DNA of 64,000 bases from Chitinophaga alhagiae (GTDB taxonomy: Bacteria > Bacteroidota > Bacteroidia > Chitinophagales > Chitinophagaceae): assembly GCF_003568665.1 (NCBI RefSeq), contig NZ_QXMH01000001.1, forward strand, positions 2,294,001-2,358,000, given 5' to 3'. The notes below the pieces were generated by a model. It did not search any database. It was not told the DNA's origin and saw only the letters and a list, made by a program, of their open reading frames with translations. Position numbers and translations under genes: made by a program. Shown here in pieces: positions 17,992-26,576 of the stretch (the first letter of the stretch is position 1; every line of letters begins with the position of its first letter).

Positions 17992-17999
17992 CAAAGCTA
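17992..17999 (-). promoter_or_regulatory. -7 element for the transketolase subunit gene
   Basis: Minus-strand TAGCTTTG matches TAnnTTTG. A TTTG (plus-strand CAAA at 18023-18026) lies 23 bp upstream, slightly longer than the usual 19-20 bp. Confidence 0.45.
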
Positions 18000-18013
18000 G
18001 TAAAATAAAAAAT

Positions 18014-19045
18014 TTAATTGTTCAAAACCCTGTCCCGCAGCGCTACCTCCCACTGCCAGGCCGTGCGCATCATGTCTTCAATGCCTGATTTGGGCTCCCA
18101 GCCCAGTTTTTCCCGGGCCTTGGTGTTGTTGGCGTAAATGGCAATTACATCGCCGGGGCGGGGCTCTCCCAGCTCATAGTTCAGCTTCATGCCGGATATC
18201 TTCTCAAATGCCTTGATGGCCTCCAGCACGGTAACGCCGGTGCCGGTACCCAGGTTGAACACTTCCAGGTTGGCCGTGTTGCGCTTGTCCAGCAGGTATT
18301 GCAGGGCTTTGGTATGGGCATTGGCAATGTCTGTTACATGAATATAGTCACGGATGCAGGACCCGTCCCGCGTGTTGAAGTTGGTACCGAACACGGTCAC
18401 CTTCGGCAGTTTGCCAATGGCCGTTTGGGTGATAACCGGCACCAGGTTGTCCGGTTTGCCGAGAGGCAGCTCTCCTATCAGGGCGGAGGGGTGCGCGCCC
18501 ACCGGGTTGAAGTACCGGAGCAGGATAGACTGCGTGGTATTGACCCGGCTGAAATCTTCTATGATCTGCTCGCCCATCTGTTTGGTACGGGCGTAGGGAG
18601 ACTGGGCCTCGCCCAGCGGGGTTTCCTCCACAACGGGCAGGGCGGTGGTGTTGCCGTACACGGAGCAGGAGGAGGAGAACACAAAATTTGGGATGTTAAA
18701 TTCCTTTACGCATTTCAGTACGTTCACCAGGGAGGTGAGGTTGTTCTGGAAGTAGAGCAGGGGCTCGTGTACAGACTCCCCCACGCTCTTGAGCGCCGCA
18801 AAATGGATCACGCCCACAATATCCCGGTTTTCATGAAAAACGGCATGAGTATCTTCCAGGTTGCAAAGGTCTACCTTGTAATTGCGCACTTTTTTGCCGG
18901 TGATCTGCTCCACGCCGTCCAGCAGCTTGGTGGTACTGCGTATGTTGTTGTCCACGTTCACTACATCAAAACCATTGTTGATCAGGTCTACGATGGTATG
19001 GGCACCGATGTACCCGCACCCGCCTGTTACAAGAACTTTTTGCAT
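18014..19045 (-). CDS. galE: UDP-glucose 4-epimerase
   Basis: GalE interconverts UDP-glucose and UDP-galactose with bound NAD. The 343-aa short-chain dehydrogenase-fold protein begins with the Rossmann motif 'VTGGCGYIGAHT'. It has the catalytic Ser-Ser region followed by Y-A-R-T-K (YxxxK), and the GalE-typical 'YFNPVGAHPSALIGE'. It is 23 bp downstream of rfbA on the same strand, so the two sugar-nucleotide genes are probably co-transcribed for surface polysaccharide synthesis. Confidence 0.95.
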   Translation of the reverse strand: MQKVLVTGGCGYIGAHTIVDLINNGFDVVNVDNNIRSTTKLLDGVEQITGKKVRNYKVDLCNLEDTHAVFHENRDIVGVIHFAALKSVGESVHEPLLYFQNNLTSLVNVLKCVKEFNIPNFVFSSSCSVYGNTTALPVVEETPLGEAQSPYARTKQMGEQIIEDFSRVNTTQSILLRYFNPVGAHPSALIGELPLGKPDNLVPVITQTAIGKLPKVTVFGTNFNTRDGSCIRDYIHVTDIANAHTKALQYLLDKRNTANLEVFNLGTGTGVTVLEAIKAFEKISGMKLNYELGEPRPGDVIAIYANNTKAREKLGWEPKSGIEDMMRTAWQWEVALRDRVLNN

Positions 19046-19068
19046 ACTGAATAGTTAATATAATTTGT

Positions 19069-19929
19069 TTATTGAATCAGATTTTTGAGATAAGCGCCGT
19101 AGCCGCTTTTTACCAGCGGGGCGGCCAGTTCTTCCAGTTGCTCCCTGCTGATAAACCCTTTCCGGTAGGCAATTTCTTCTATGCAGGCTATTTTAATGCC
19201 CTGCCGCTGCTCAATTACCTGTACAAACTGGGAAGCCTGCATCAGGGAGTCAAACGTGCCGGTATCCAGCCAGGCGGTGCCGCGGGGCAGTATGGATACT
19301 TTCAGTTTGCCTCTTTTCAGGTATTCCCTGTTCACGTCCGTGATCTCGTATTCTCCGCGGGGGCTGGGCTGCAGGTGTTCCGCAATGGCCACTACCTCGT
19401 TATCGTAAAAGTACAGGCCGGGCACCGCGTAATTTGATTTGGGCTGCAGCGGTTTTTCCTCAATGGAAATGGCCTGCATGCTGTTGTTGAACTCCACCAC
19501 GCCGTAGCGCTCGGGGTCGGATACCTGGTAGGCGTACACAATGCCGCCATCCGGGTTCACGTTGTTGGCCAGCTGCGTGCCCAGGCCGGCGCCGTAAAAT
19601 ATGTTGTCTCCCAGCACCAGGGCCACATTGTCTTTCCCTATAAATTCCTTGCCTATCACAAAGGCCTGCGCCAGCCCGTTGGGCACCGCCTGCTCCGCAT
19701 AGGAGAGGCTGAGGCCGTACTGGCTGCCGTCTCCGAACAGCCGCCGGAAAGCCGGCAGGTCATGGGGGGTGCTGATGATAAGGATCTCCCGGATGCCGGC
19801 CAGCATCAACGTGGAAAGCGGGTAATAAATCATCGGTTTGTCATAAACAGGCATGATCTGTTTGCTGATGGCGTAGGTGATGGGGTGCAGCCTGGTACCA
19901 GACCCGCCTGCGAGGATTATTCCCTTCAT
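19069..19929 (-). CDS. rfbA: Glucose-1-phosphate thymidylyltransferase
   Basis: RfbA/RmlA makes dTDP-glucose, the first step towards dTDP-rhamnose and related deoxysugars. The 286-aa protein starts '[24 protein letters not shown]', the nucleotidyltransferase signature, and carries '[21 protein letters not shown]'-type sequence diagnostic of RmlA. Length fits. The other rml genes are not in the window, so the pathway is dispersed or lies elsewhere. Confidence 0.95.
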   Translation of the reverse strand: MKGIILAGGSGTRLHPITYAISKQIMPVYDKPMIYYPLSTLMLAGIREILIISTPHDLPAFRRLFGDGSQYGLSLSYAEQAVPNGLAQAFVIGKEFIGKDNVALVLGDNIFYGAGLGTQLANNVNPDGGIVYAYQVSDPERYGVVEFNNSMQAISIEEKPLQPKSNYAVPGLYFYDNEVVAIAEHLQPSPRGEYEITDVNREYLKRGKLKVSILPRGTAWLDTGTFDSLMQASQFVQVIEQRQGIKIACIEEIAYRKGFISREQLEELAAPLVKSGYGAYLKNLIQ

Positions 19930-19956
19930 GAATATTATAGATTAGGTTTGGAGGCA

Positions 19957-19964
19957 CAAAAATA
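19957..19964 (-). promoter_or_regulatory. -7 element for rfbA-galE
   Basis: Minus-strand TATTTTTG matches TAnnTTTG, 27 bp before the rfbA start. No clear -33 element is seen. Confidence 0.45.
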
Positions 19965-20194
19965 GGAGGTCTTTCCTATTTGCCCTAGATATTTGCTAAA
20001 AATATAAAAATACACATTATTGTACCGGCTTCCCTGGCGCCAACCTGGCCAGATCTTCTGCTAACCGAATAATTGACCAGCTATGCTCTTGCTATAGCGA
20101 AGGTCACGGGCAAGTATGGGGAGGCATTGGTTGAACCGGCCACCAGCAACGGTTTTGCTATATGGTGGAATTGATCCATCAGGGGCTTTCCTGC
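19965..20194. other. Intergenic stretch without recognised features
   Basis: The gap between rfbA and pit is 316 bp in total. Apart from the rfbA -7 element and the pit terminator I see no credible ORF, repeat or RNA structure in this part. It is A/T-rich near rfbA and then of ordinary composition. Confidence 0.6.
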
Positions 20195-20226
20195 ATAAAA
20201 AAGGCGGCCCCGAAAGGGCCGCCTTG
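20195..20226 (-). terminator. Terminator of the phoU-like/pit operon
   Basis: A 10-bp G+C-rich stem (20201-20210 with 20216-20225) with loop CGAAA is followed on the minus strand by a T-tract. It lies about 20 bp after the pit stop codon. Confidence 0.9.
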
Positions 20227-20245
20227 CATATTGGTATAAAAAATC

Positions 20246-21250
20246 CTAGATAAAAAGGTTTACAAGGAAGAACACCCCCGCCGCCAGCAATGCGCTGATG
20301 GGAATGGTGAGTATCCAGGCCCAGAGGAGATTGACGGTAACGCCCCAGCGAACGGCAGACAGCCTCTTGGTAGCGCCCACCCCGATGATGGAACCGGTAA
20401 TGGTGTGCGTGGTGCTCACCGGTATGCCGAAGCTTTCCGTGAGGTAGAGGGTAATGGCGCCGGCCGTTTCCGCGCTCACGCCTTCCAGCGGGGTTACCTT
20501 GGTAATGCGGGTGCCCATCGTTTTGACGATCTTCCAGCCGCCGCTGAGCGTACCCAGGCCTATGGCGGTGAAACAGGCAAAAGGCACCCAGTCCGGCACG
20601 TCCTTCAGGTTTCCTATGCTGCCGTGGGCCACCATGGCCGCCGCAATGATACCCATTACCTTCTGGGCGTCGTTACCGCCGTGGCCAAGGCTGAAGGCCG
20701 CGGAAGACACCAGCTGCAGGCGCTTGAACCAGTTGTCTGCCCGGTAGGGATTGGCCCTTTTGCAGATGTTCACGATCAGCACGGTAATGATAAAAGCCAC
20801 CACCATGCCTATGAAGGGGGCCAGTACAATGAAGTATACGGTAGGCAATACCTTGGCGTAGTTGATCACGTCAAAAGACCCGCCAGCATTAGCCACCGCG
20901 GCGCCAATAAAGCCGCCTATCAGCGTATGGGACGAGCTGGAAGGGATGCCGTACCACCAGGTCAGCAGGTTCCAGGCAATGGCGGCAATCAGCCCGGAGA
21001 AGATCACCTTCAGGGTAATGAACTGCTCAAACACGGATTTCGCAATGGTATTACCCACCTTGAACTCCCCGTAAATGTACTTGGACACAAAAAAGGCGGC
21101 AAAATTGAACAACGCCGCCCACAGCACCGCCTGAAAAGGCGTCAGTACCTTGGTAGACACAATAGTGGCAATGGAGTTGGCCGCATCGTGAAAACCGTTG
21201 ATATAATCAAAAATGAATGCCAGTATTATAATGATAACAAGAAAGACCAT
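20246..21250 (-). CDS. pit: Inorganic phosphate transporter, Pit family
   Basis: A 334-aa membrane protein predicted to import phosphate (as a metal-phosphate complex) by proton symport. It opens with 'FIFDYINGFHDAANSIATIVSTKVL', the Pit signature (GxxDxANxxATxVxT), and has a second inverted-repeat copy ending 'SFGIPVSTTHTITGSIIGVGATKR'. It is 22 bp downstream of a PhoU-like partner gene on the same strand, the classical low-affinity phosphate uptake pair. An ordinary promoter rather than a Pho-box promoter reads into this operon. Confidence 0.94.
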   Translation of the reverse strand: MVFLVIIIILAFIFDYINGFHDAANSIATIVSTKVLTPFQAVLWAALFNFAAFFVSKYIYGEFKVGNTIAKSVFEQFITLKVIFSGLIAAIAWNLLTWWYGIPSSSSHTLIGGFIGAAVANAGGSFDVINYAKVLPTVYFIVLAPFIGMVVAFIITVLIVNICKRANPYRADNWFKRLQLVSSAAFSLGHGGNDAQKVMGIIAAAMVAHGSIGNLKDVPDWVPFACFTAIGLGTLSGGWKIVKTMGTRITKVTPLEGVSAETAGAITLYLTESFGIPVSTTHTITGSIIGVGATKRLSAVRWGVTVNLLWAWILTIPISALLAAGVFFLVNLFI

Positions 21251-21272
21251 GACAGGTAGTATTTCGCTTCAA

Positions 21273-21923
21273 CTATGCGTATTTGATAATAATGGTTTCT
21301 ATCACATTCGCGGAATCTTCACATTTGTCTGTGGCAATTTCCAGCGCCTGGTAGATTTCACGCATTTTGATAAGCTCTACTGCATTGCTCTCCAGCTCAA
21401 ACAGGTCTGCAATGGCCCTGTCATAGATATCGTCAGCATGGTTTTCAAGGCTGTTGATCTTTACACAGGCGTCTGTGATCACGCGCATATTGTTCATATT
21501 GCGCAGCTCGGGAATGGCCCGGGCCAGCTCTACGGTGCCCTGGTAAATGAGGTCTGCCAGCTTCCGAACGCTGTCTGTGATCACCGTTACCTTGTAAAGG
21601 TCTATCCTTTTGGCGGAACCGTGGATGTAGTCTGCCACGTCATCCAGCGTGGCGGCCAGGTAGTGAATGTCCTCCCGGTCAAAAGGAGTGATGAAGTTCT
21701 GCCCCAATTCTACGAAAATGCGATGGGTATAGTCATCATTCTTGTGCTCCAGCCGCTCTATCAGGTGCACCTTGTCTTTACGCGTCTGCGGGTCTGCTGT
21801 CTCCACCAGCTCGGTGAGTACTTTGCCCATCTCCATCAGGTTGGCCGCTACATCCTCAAACAGTGAATAGAACACCCGGTCTTTCGGCATGAACAGTTTT
21901 ACAATAGAATTAAAGCCTCCCAT
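21273..21923 (-). CDS. PhoU-like DUF47 family protein, Pit accessory
   Basis: A 216-aa all-helical protein of the DUF47/PhoU-like family, with 'HKNDDYTHRIFVELGQNFITPFDREDIHYLAATLDDVADYI', the conserved ExxxD metal-binding type helices. DUF47 proteins are encoded beside Pit transporters and are thought to control them. It is the first gene of a two-gene operon with pit. Confidence 0.92.
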   Translation of the reverse strand: MGGFNSIVKLFMPKDRVFYSLFEDVAANLMEMGKVLTELVETADPQTRKDKVHLIERLEHKNDDYTHRIFVELGQNFITPFDREDIHYLAATLDDVADYIHGSAKRIDLYKVTVITDSVRKLADLIYQGTVELARAIPELRNMNNMRVITDACVKINSLENHADDIYDRAIADLFELESNAVELIKMREIYQALEIATDKCEDSANVIETIIIKYA

Positions 21924-21956
21924 TTTATAAGATTGTTGTTAGTTGAAAATTTGCCG

Positions 21957-21988
21957 CAAAATTAGTTTCCAGATGGTATAGGAGCCAA
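21957..21988 (-). promoter_or_regulatory. Promoter of the phoU-like/pit operon
   Basis: The minus strand shows TTGG, 20 bp, then TAATTTTG (21964 down to 21957), a good -33/-7 pair. The first gene starts 34 bp downstream. This site is separate from the Pho-like array at 22002-22057, which points the other way. Confidence 0.6.
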
Positions 21989-22001
21989 TAAAAAGCAAGA
22001 A

Positions 22002-22057
22002 TTAATAATTTGGTAACACTGGATTAATATAAAAGTAATATAGCAATTTTTCCTTTG
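22002..22057 (+). promoter_or_regulatory. Pho-box-like array A with -7 element
   Basis: Four hexamers start exactly 11 bp apart: TTAATA 22002, GTAACA 22013, TTAATA 22024 and GTAATA 22035. Exactly 15 bp after the start of the last one comes TTCCTTTG (22050-22057), a one-mismatch -7 element. The 11-bp period matches direct repeats bound by PhoB/PhoP-type regulators. It points towards the metallophosphoesterase at 22157. Confidence 0.75.
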
Positions 22058-22156
22058 TGTTGTCTCCTGTACCTTAAAATAGTGCATGTCATATAATTAA
22101 CAATTTGTATTTAAAAAAGTTCTGTAAAGGGTGCAGATCGGCTTAATTCAATAAAA

Positions 22157-22981
22157 ATGAGCGGTAAACGACCACTGGACATACTTGTAATTTCCGATGT
22201 ACACCTCGGCATATATGGCTGCCACGCAAAAGAACTGGCCAATTACCTGGACTCGGTAGACCCCCGGGTGCTGATCCTCAACGGGGACATTATAGACATC
22301 TGGCAGTTCAGCAAGCGGTATTTCCCGAAATCCCATACCAAAGTGATACGCCGCATCCTCAAAATGATCGGGAAGGGCACCGAGGTATATTACCTCACCG
22401 GCAACCACGATGAGGCCCTGCGCAAATACGCCGGTTTCGGCCTCAGCAATTTTGTGATAGATAACAAGCTCATCCTGGAAGTAGACGGCAAGCGCCACTG
22501 GTTCTTTCATGGCGATGTATATGACGTGACCATGAAAAACTCCAAATGGCTGGCCAAACTGGGCGGTAAGGGGTACGATATCCTCATCATCCTCAACCGC
22601 CTCGTGAACCACCTGCTGGAAAAAATGGGCCGGGAAAAGATGTCTTTCTCCAAAAAAGTAAAGGAAAGCGTGAAGCAGGCCGTGAAGTTCATTTCCGATT
22701 TTGAACAGACCGTAGTGGAAATAGCAGTGGATAAAGACTTTGACGTGGTATGCTGCGGGCACATCCACCAGCCCGAGATCAAAAACATGCAGTACAACGG
22801 CAAAACGGTCACCTACCTCAACTCGGGAGACTGGGTGGAGAGCCTCACAGCGCTGGAGTACAGCCAGGGCTGCTGGCAGTTGTACCAGCACGCCGGCAAA
22901 AAAGAAACGGCCACCGAAGAGGAGGAAGAAATGGTAGTGGTGGCGGAATGGGCCGTTGCCGCCAGGGTCATCAACTTCTGA
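22157..22981 (+). CDS. COG2908 metallophosphoesterase, LpxH-like or PlcP-type phospholipase C
   Basis: A 274-aa calcineurin-like phosphoesterase with all metal motifs: D14-V-H16, G-D44, G-N83-H84-D, H119-G-D and G-H202-I-H204. Annotation pipelines would call it UDP-2,3-diacylglucosamine diphosphatase (LpxH, lipid A synthesis). The same family, COG2908, contains PlcP, a cytoplasmic phospholipase C induced by phosphate starvation that recycles phospholipid headgroups during membrane lipid remodelling. Two things favour a PlcP-like role here: the Pho-box-like array directly upstream and the phosphate gene neighbourhood. The C-terminal 'NSGDWVES' and 'AVKFISDFE' segments also resemble PlcP as I remember it. 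The last 20 residues are Glu-rich. Family certain; exact reaction inferred. Confidence 0.85.
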   Translation: MSGKRPLDILVISDVHLGIYGCHAKELANYLDSVDPRVLILNGDIIDIWQFSKRYFPKSHTKVIRRILKMIGKGTEVYYLTGNHDEALRKYAGFGLSNFVIDNKLILEVDGKRHWFFHGDVYDVTMKNSKWLAKLGGKGYDILIILNRLVNHLLEKMGREKMSFSKKVKESVKQAVKFISDFEQTVVEIAVDKDFDVVCCGHIHQPEIKNMQYNGKTVTYLNSGDWVESLTALEYSQGCWQLYQHAGKKETATEEEEEMVVVAEWAVAARVINF

Positions 22982-23064
22982 TCATATCTTCATAATTAGA
23001 TAATCTGCCATTAATATTTAATTAACGCTCCACTGGTAAGTTTGCTAAACCAGCATGAATTTAG

Positions 23065-23457
23065 ATGAAGACGCTCAAGCTACACCCTTTGATGACCATT
23101 TCCTTATTACAGATGCAGATTCAGCGCTTGCTCCATTGTAATGCCACGGTATACATCCGCCATTCCCTTGCCGGCGCCTTTCATACCCTGCGGGATGCCG
23201 GCCTGGAAGAGAGCGCCATGATAGAGCACCCTATTGATGAAACCCTCAGCCTGCGGGAGTTTGAAGAAGAGCTGGAGGAAAAGTTCAACTTTTCGCTGGA
23301 GCTGTGCAATAAAGATTCCAAACCCTTCACCAATAAAAGCATCCGCCTGTTCCAGATCACTCCCTGCAGCGAAGGGGAAGATGGCCGCCAGCTGGATATT
23401 TCCCTGGAGCTGCTGGCCAGGCAGGGCGGCAATAACCGGCAAGACCGGGCGGTGTAG
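23065..23457 (+). CDS. Hypothetical protein, start uncertain
   Basis: A 130-aa ORF with a conserved-looking body ('VYIRHSLAGAFHTLRDAGLEESAMIEHP', then an acidic 'LREFEEELEEKFNFSLELCNKDSKPF' helix) and no recognised domain. The frame is closed by TAG just before ATG 23065, so the gene cannot extend upstream in frame. A different-frame ORF starts 10 bp earlier (23055-23141, 28 codons, 'MNLDEDAQATPFDDHFLITD...'). It has the look of a natural acidic N-terminus, raising the possibility of a frameshift near 23135. It lies between two phosphate-regulated promoters; function unknown. Confidence 0.55.
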   Translation: MKTLKLHPLMTISLLQMQIQRLLHCNATVYIRHSLAGAFHTLRDAGLEESAMIEHPIDETLSLREFEEELEEKFNFSLELCNKDSKPFTNKSIRLFQITPCSEGEDGRQLDISLELLARQGGNNRQDRAV

Positions 23458-23532
23458 GCGGCCCTGCCAAATACGGATGCTGTTGTACTGCGCTTCATGC
23501 ACCAACGTACCCGCCGGCCGGCCCCGGCATCG

Positions 23533-23617
23533 TTAATAATTCTTTAATGATTTCTTAACAATTAACATTCTGGTAATATTGGCTTAACAGTGCGGTAATA
23601 GGGCCACGGTAGTTTTG
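23533..23617 (+). promoter_or_regulatory. Pho-box-like array B with -7 element
   Basis: The main series is TTAACA 23562, GTAATA 23573, TTAACA 23584 and GTAATA 23595, all exactly 11 bp apart. Fifteen bp after the start of the last box is a perfect -7, TAGTTTTG (23610-23617). A second 11-bp series lies just upstream: TTAATA 23533, TTAATG 23544 and TTAACA 23555. No -33 TTTG is present, as expected for an activator-dependent promoter. It drives the TonB receptor at 23637. Confidence 0.85.
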
Positions 23618-23636
23618 CGGCATAAATAAACAAAAA

Positions 23637-26471
23637 GTGAAACGCAGTATTATCGTTGTACAATTAATCGGATGTTTGTTGTTAGGTATTTCAAACGTCT
23701 TTGCACAGGGCAATACCGGCAAAGTGACCGGCAAACTCACAGACAAGAAGACGGGCGAAGTGCTGATCGGCGTTACGGTGCTGGTGCAGAATACCGCCAA
23801 AGGCGCTGTAACGGATGTAGAAGGCCGTTTCTTGTTACAACTGGACCCCGGTACCTATACCCTCGATTTCAAATACATGGGCTACCAGACCAAATCCATT
23901 TCGGAAGTGCAGGTAAAGCCCGGCCAGGTCACCAACCTTGACGTTGCGCTGGACGAGCCCAAGTCAAAAGAACTGCAGGAAGTAGTGATCAGGGGCTCTT
24001 ACAAACAGGAATCCATCAACGCGCTGTATGCCGCCCAGAAGAACAACCCCAGCATTTCCAGCGGTATTTCCGCGGAAAGCATCAAACGCTCTCCGGACCG
24101 CAGTACCGGCGAGGTGCTCAAGCGCGTGAGCGGCGCCAGCATCCAGGATAATAAATATATTATTGTACGCGGGCTGAATGACCGTTACAACACCGCTACC
24201 ATCAACAACGCCGTACTGCCCAGCACCGAGCCGGACAGAAAGGCCTTCTCCTTCGACATCATCCCTTCCAACCTCATTGATAATATCACCATCAATAAAA
24301 CCGCCTCTCCAGACATGCCGGCAGACTTCTCCGGCGGTTTCATCCAGGTGGTGACCAAAGACATTCCCGCGGAAAGTTTCCTGTCTTTCAGCGCCGGCCT
24401 GGGCTATAACTCCCAGTCTACCTTCAAAGACATCCAGGGCATGAAGCGCGGCGGTATGGACTGGCTGGGCTTTGATGACGGCACCCGTAAAATGCCTTCG
24501 TCTTTCCCCTCTTCCCGCAGTAAATACGTGGCCCGGCCCAACGCGGAAAAAATAGCCATCTCCAAAGATTTCAAGAATAACTACGGCGTATCTTCTTTCG
24601 GCAACGCCCTGCCTAACATGAACTACCAGCTGACCTGGGGCAGCCGCAGCCGCCTGAAGAACGGCGGGTCTTTCGGCAGCATTATTTCACTGACCTACCG
24701 CAATGCTGAAAACATCAACCCTTCTACCCGTACAGACTTTGACAACGAGAAGGTAAGGAGCTATAACTTTTCAGACAAGATATACAAGTACAATACCAGC
24801 CTGGGCGCCATTGCCAACTTTACCTATATCAAAGGCAACAACAAGGTATCCTTCAAGAATATCGTGAACCGCATTTTTGATAACGTATACATCTACCGCG
24901 AAGGTACCAACGTAGATGCCAACCAGGCTATCATTGGCCATGGGCAAGACCTTACGGAAAAATCGCTCGTCAACTCCCAGCTGGAGGGCTCCCACAAGCT
25001 GAACAAAAAAGACTGGAAACTGGACTGGAACCTGAACTATTCCCTCAGTGACCGCAACCAGCCTGACCTGAAGGTGCTCACGTACAGCAAACCGCTGTCT
25101 GAGGTGGACGATCCCTCCGTTCCCTACAAGGCGCAGGTGCCCGTAGGTACGGCCAACAGGAACGTGTTCCGTTTTTACTCCGTGCTGCAAGACAACAGCT
25201 TTGGCGGTTCCGCGCAGTTCAGCATTCCTTTCACCATTGCCAACAATAAACAGCTGCTGAAATTCGGCGGGCAGAAACTGTATAAAACAAGGATGTTCAG
25301 CGCCCGTGCGCTGGGTTACATCAAGGAAAACTTTTCCGCTACGGACGAATCGTTGCTGAGCCTGCCGCCGGACAGGATATTTGCCCCCGAGAACATGCGG
25401 GAGAACGGTTTTATGGTAGACGAGATCACCAACAGTACCGATAAATACGACGCAACGTCTGACCTGATGGCCGGTTTCATCATGTTTGACAACAAGATAG
25501 CGGACAAGCTCAGGATAGTGTGGGGAGCAAGAGGGGAATCTTACTACCAGTACATCAAAACCTCTGATCCTTCCGGCAAGCGCATCAGGCAAACCACTAC
25601 CTGGTTTGACATATTGCCGTCCGCCAACATCACCTATTCGCTAAACGCCAAATCCAACCTGCGCCTCTCCGGTTCGCAAACGGTATCCCGTCCGGAACTG
25701 CGGGAACTGGCCGGCTTTGCTTTCTATGATTTTGTGACGTACAGCTCCCTGCTGGGCAACCCTTACCTGAAGCGCGCCAAGATCACCAACCTGGACCTCC
25801 GGTACGAGATCTACCCGGGCGTGGGAGAAGCTATCACCGCTTCCCTGTTCTACAAACGCTTCAAAGACCCGATTGAGCAGAAAGTAGACCCGGGCTCCAC
25901 GCCCAACCGGCGGGAAACCACTTTCCAGAATGCGCCCAGCGCCGAGTCTTACGGCTTTGAAATAGAGCTGCGCAAAAAGCTGGATTTTATCAGCCAGGAC
26001 CCGATCTTCAGCAACACCACCTTCTTTACCAACTTCTCCCTCATACAGTCTGCCGTAAACCTGACCGGCGTTACAACAGACGTTACCAACAGGGCGCTGC
26101 AGGGCCAGTCTCCCTACCTCGTGAACGCGGGGCTGCAATGGCTTACGCCAGACAGCGACTGGGGCCTGAGCGTACTGTACAACAGGGTAGGGCACCGCAT
26201 TTCCCTGCTGGGCTTCCCGGGTTATGCAGACATCTATGAGAACGGCAGGGACATCCTGGACTTCCAGATCAGCAAAAAAGTGATCAAAAGCAAAGGGGAG
26301 CTGCGCCTCAACGTGAGCGACCTGCTGAACCAGGCCGCCATATTCTACCAGAACGGGGATGACAGGAAGCGCTATACCGAAGGGGTAGACCAGGTGATCA
26401 ACTCCGTGAAGTTCGGCACCAACGTATCGCTTACTTTCTCTTACCAGTTCAATACCGGTAAAAAGAAATAA
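23637..26471 (+). CDS. TonB-dependent receptor, predicted phosphate-regulated
   Basis: A 944-aa outer-membrane receptor with a signal peptide (cleavage near VFAQ). It has an N-terminal carboxypeptidase-regulatory-like beta-sandwich (about residues 25-110, 'GKLTDKKTGEVLIGVTVLV'), a plug domain ('GEVLKRVSGASIQDNKYIIVRGLNDRYN') and a 22-strand barrel ending in ...SYQF. The gene begins with GTG at 23637. The promoter is the clearest Pho-box-like array in the window. The next genes encode a beta-helix-like lipoprotein and an OprO/P-type porin, then PhoR/PhoB. I infer that it imports a phosphorus-containing nutrient under phosphate limitation; the ligand is unknown. It has no SusD partner. Confidence 0.93.
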   Translation: MKRSIIVVQLIGCLLLGISNVFAQGNTGKVTGKLTDKKTGEVLIGVTVLVQNTAKGAVTDVEGRFLLQLDPGTYTLDFKYMGYQTKSISEVQVKPGQVTNLDVALDEPKSKELQEVVIRGSYKQESINALYAAQKNNPSISSGISAESIKRSPDRSTGEVLKRVSGASIQDNKYIIVRGLNDRYNTATINNAVLPSTEPDRKAFSFDIIPSNLIDNITINKTASPDMPADFSGGFIQVVTKDIPAESFLSFSAGLGYNSQSTFKDIQGMKRGGMDWLGFDDGTRKMPSSFPSSRSKYVARPNAEKIAISKDFKNNYGVSSFGNALPNMNYQLTWGSRSRLKNGGSFGSIISLTYRNAENINPSTRTDFDNEKVRSYNFSDKIYKYNTSLGAIANFTYIKGNNKVSFKNIVNRIFDNVYIYREGTNVDANQAIIGHGQDLTEKSLVNSQLEGSHKLNKKDWKLDWNLNYSLSDRNQPDLKVLTYSKPLSEVDDPSVPYKAQVPVGTANRNVFRFYSVLQDNSFGGSAQFSIPFTIANNKQLLKFGGQKLYKTRMFSARALGYIKENFSATDESLLSLPPDRIFAPENMRENGFMVDEITNSTDKYDATSDLMAGFIMFDNKIADKLRIVWGARGESYYQYIKTSDPSGKRIRQTTTWFDILPSANITYSLNAKSNLRLSGSQTVSRPELRELAGFAFYDFVTYSSLLGNPYLKRAKITNLDLRYEIYPGVGEAITASLFYKRFKDPIEQKVDPGSTPNRRETTFQNAPSAESYGFEIELRKKLDFISQDPIFSNTTFFTNFSLIQSAVNLTGVTTDVTNRALQGQSPYLVNAGLQWLTPDSDWGLSVLYNRVGHRISLLGFPGYADIYENGRDILDFQISKKVIKSKGELRLNVSDLLNQAAIFYQNGDDRKRYTEGVDQVINSVKFGTNVSLTFSYQFNTGKKK

Positions 26472-26475
26472 TTCC

Positions 26476-26520
26476 TTAATACACGCTTAAAACGGCGTTA
26501 ACATAGAACTGCCACATTTG
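26476..26520 (+). promoter_or_regulatory. Pho-box-like array C with -7 element
   Basis: Three hexamers start 11 bp apart: TTAATA 26476, TTAAAA 26487 and TTAACA 26498. Fifteen bp after the start of the last box is CACATTTG (26513-26520), a one-mismatch -7. The first box begins 5 bp after the TonB receptor's stop codon. The lipoprotein gene therefore has its own regulated promoter. Confidence 0.75.
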
Positions 26521-26576
26521 TGGAACTTTTGAAAAAAGCAGTTGCTTAATCAATCAAAACTTTAAAAAAGAATCTG

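Noticed and set aside
21924..21988. Pho-like array controlling the phoU-like/pit operon
   Set aside because: In minus orientation the array at 22002-22040 is about 38 bp from that operon's -7 and faces the other way. An ordinary -33/-7 promoter is present instead.
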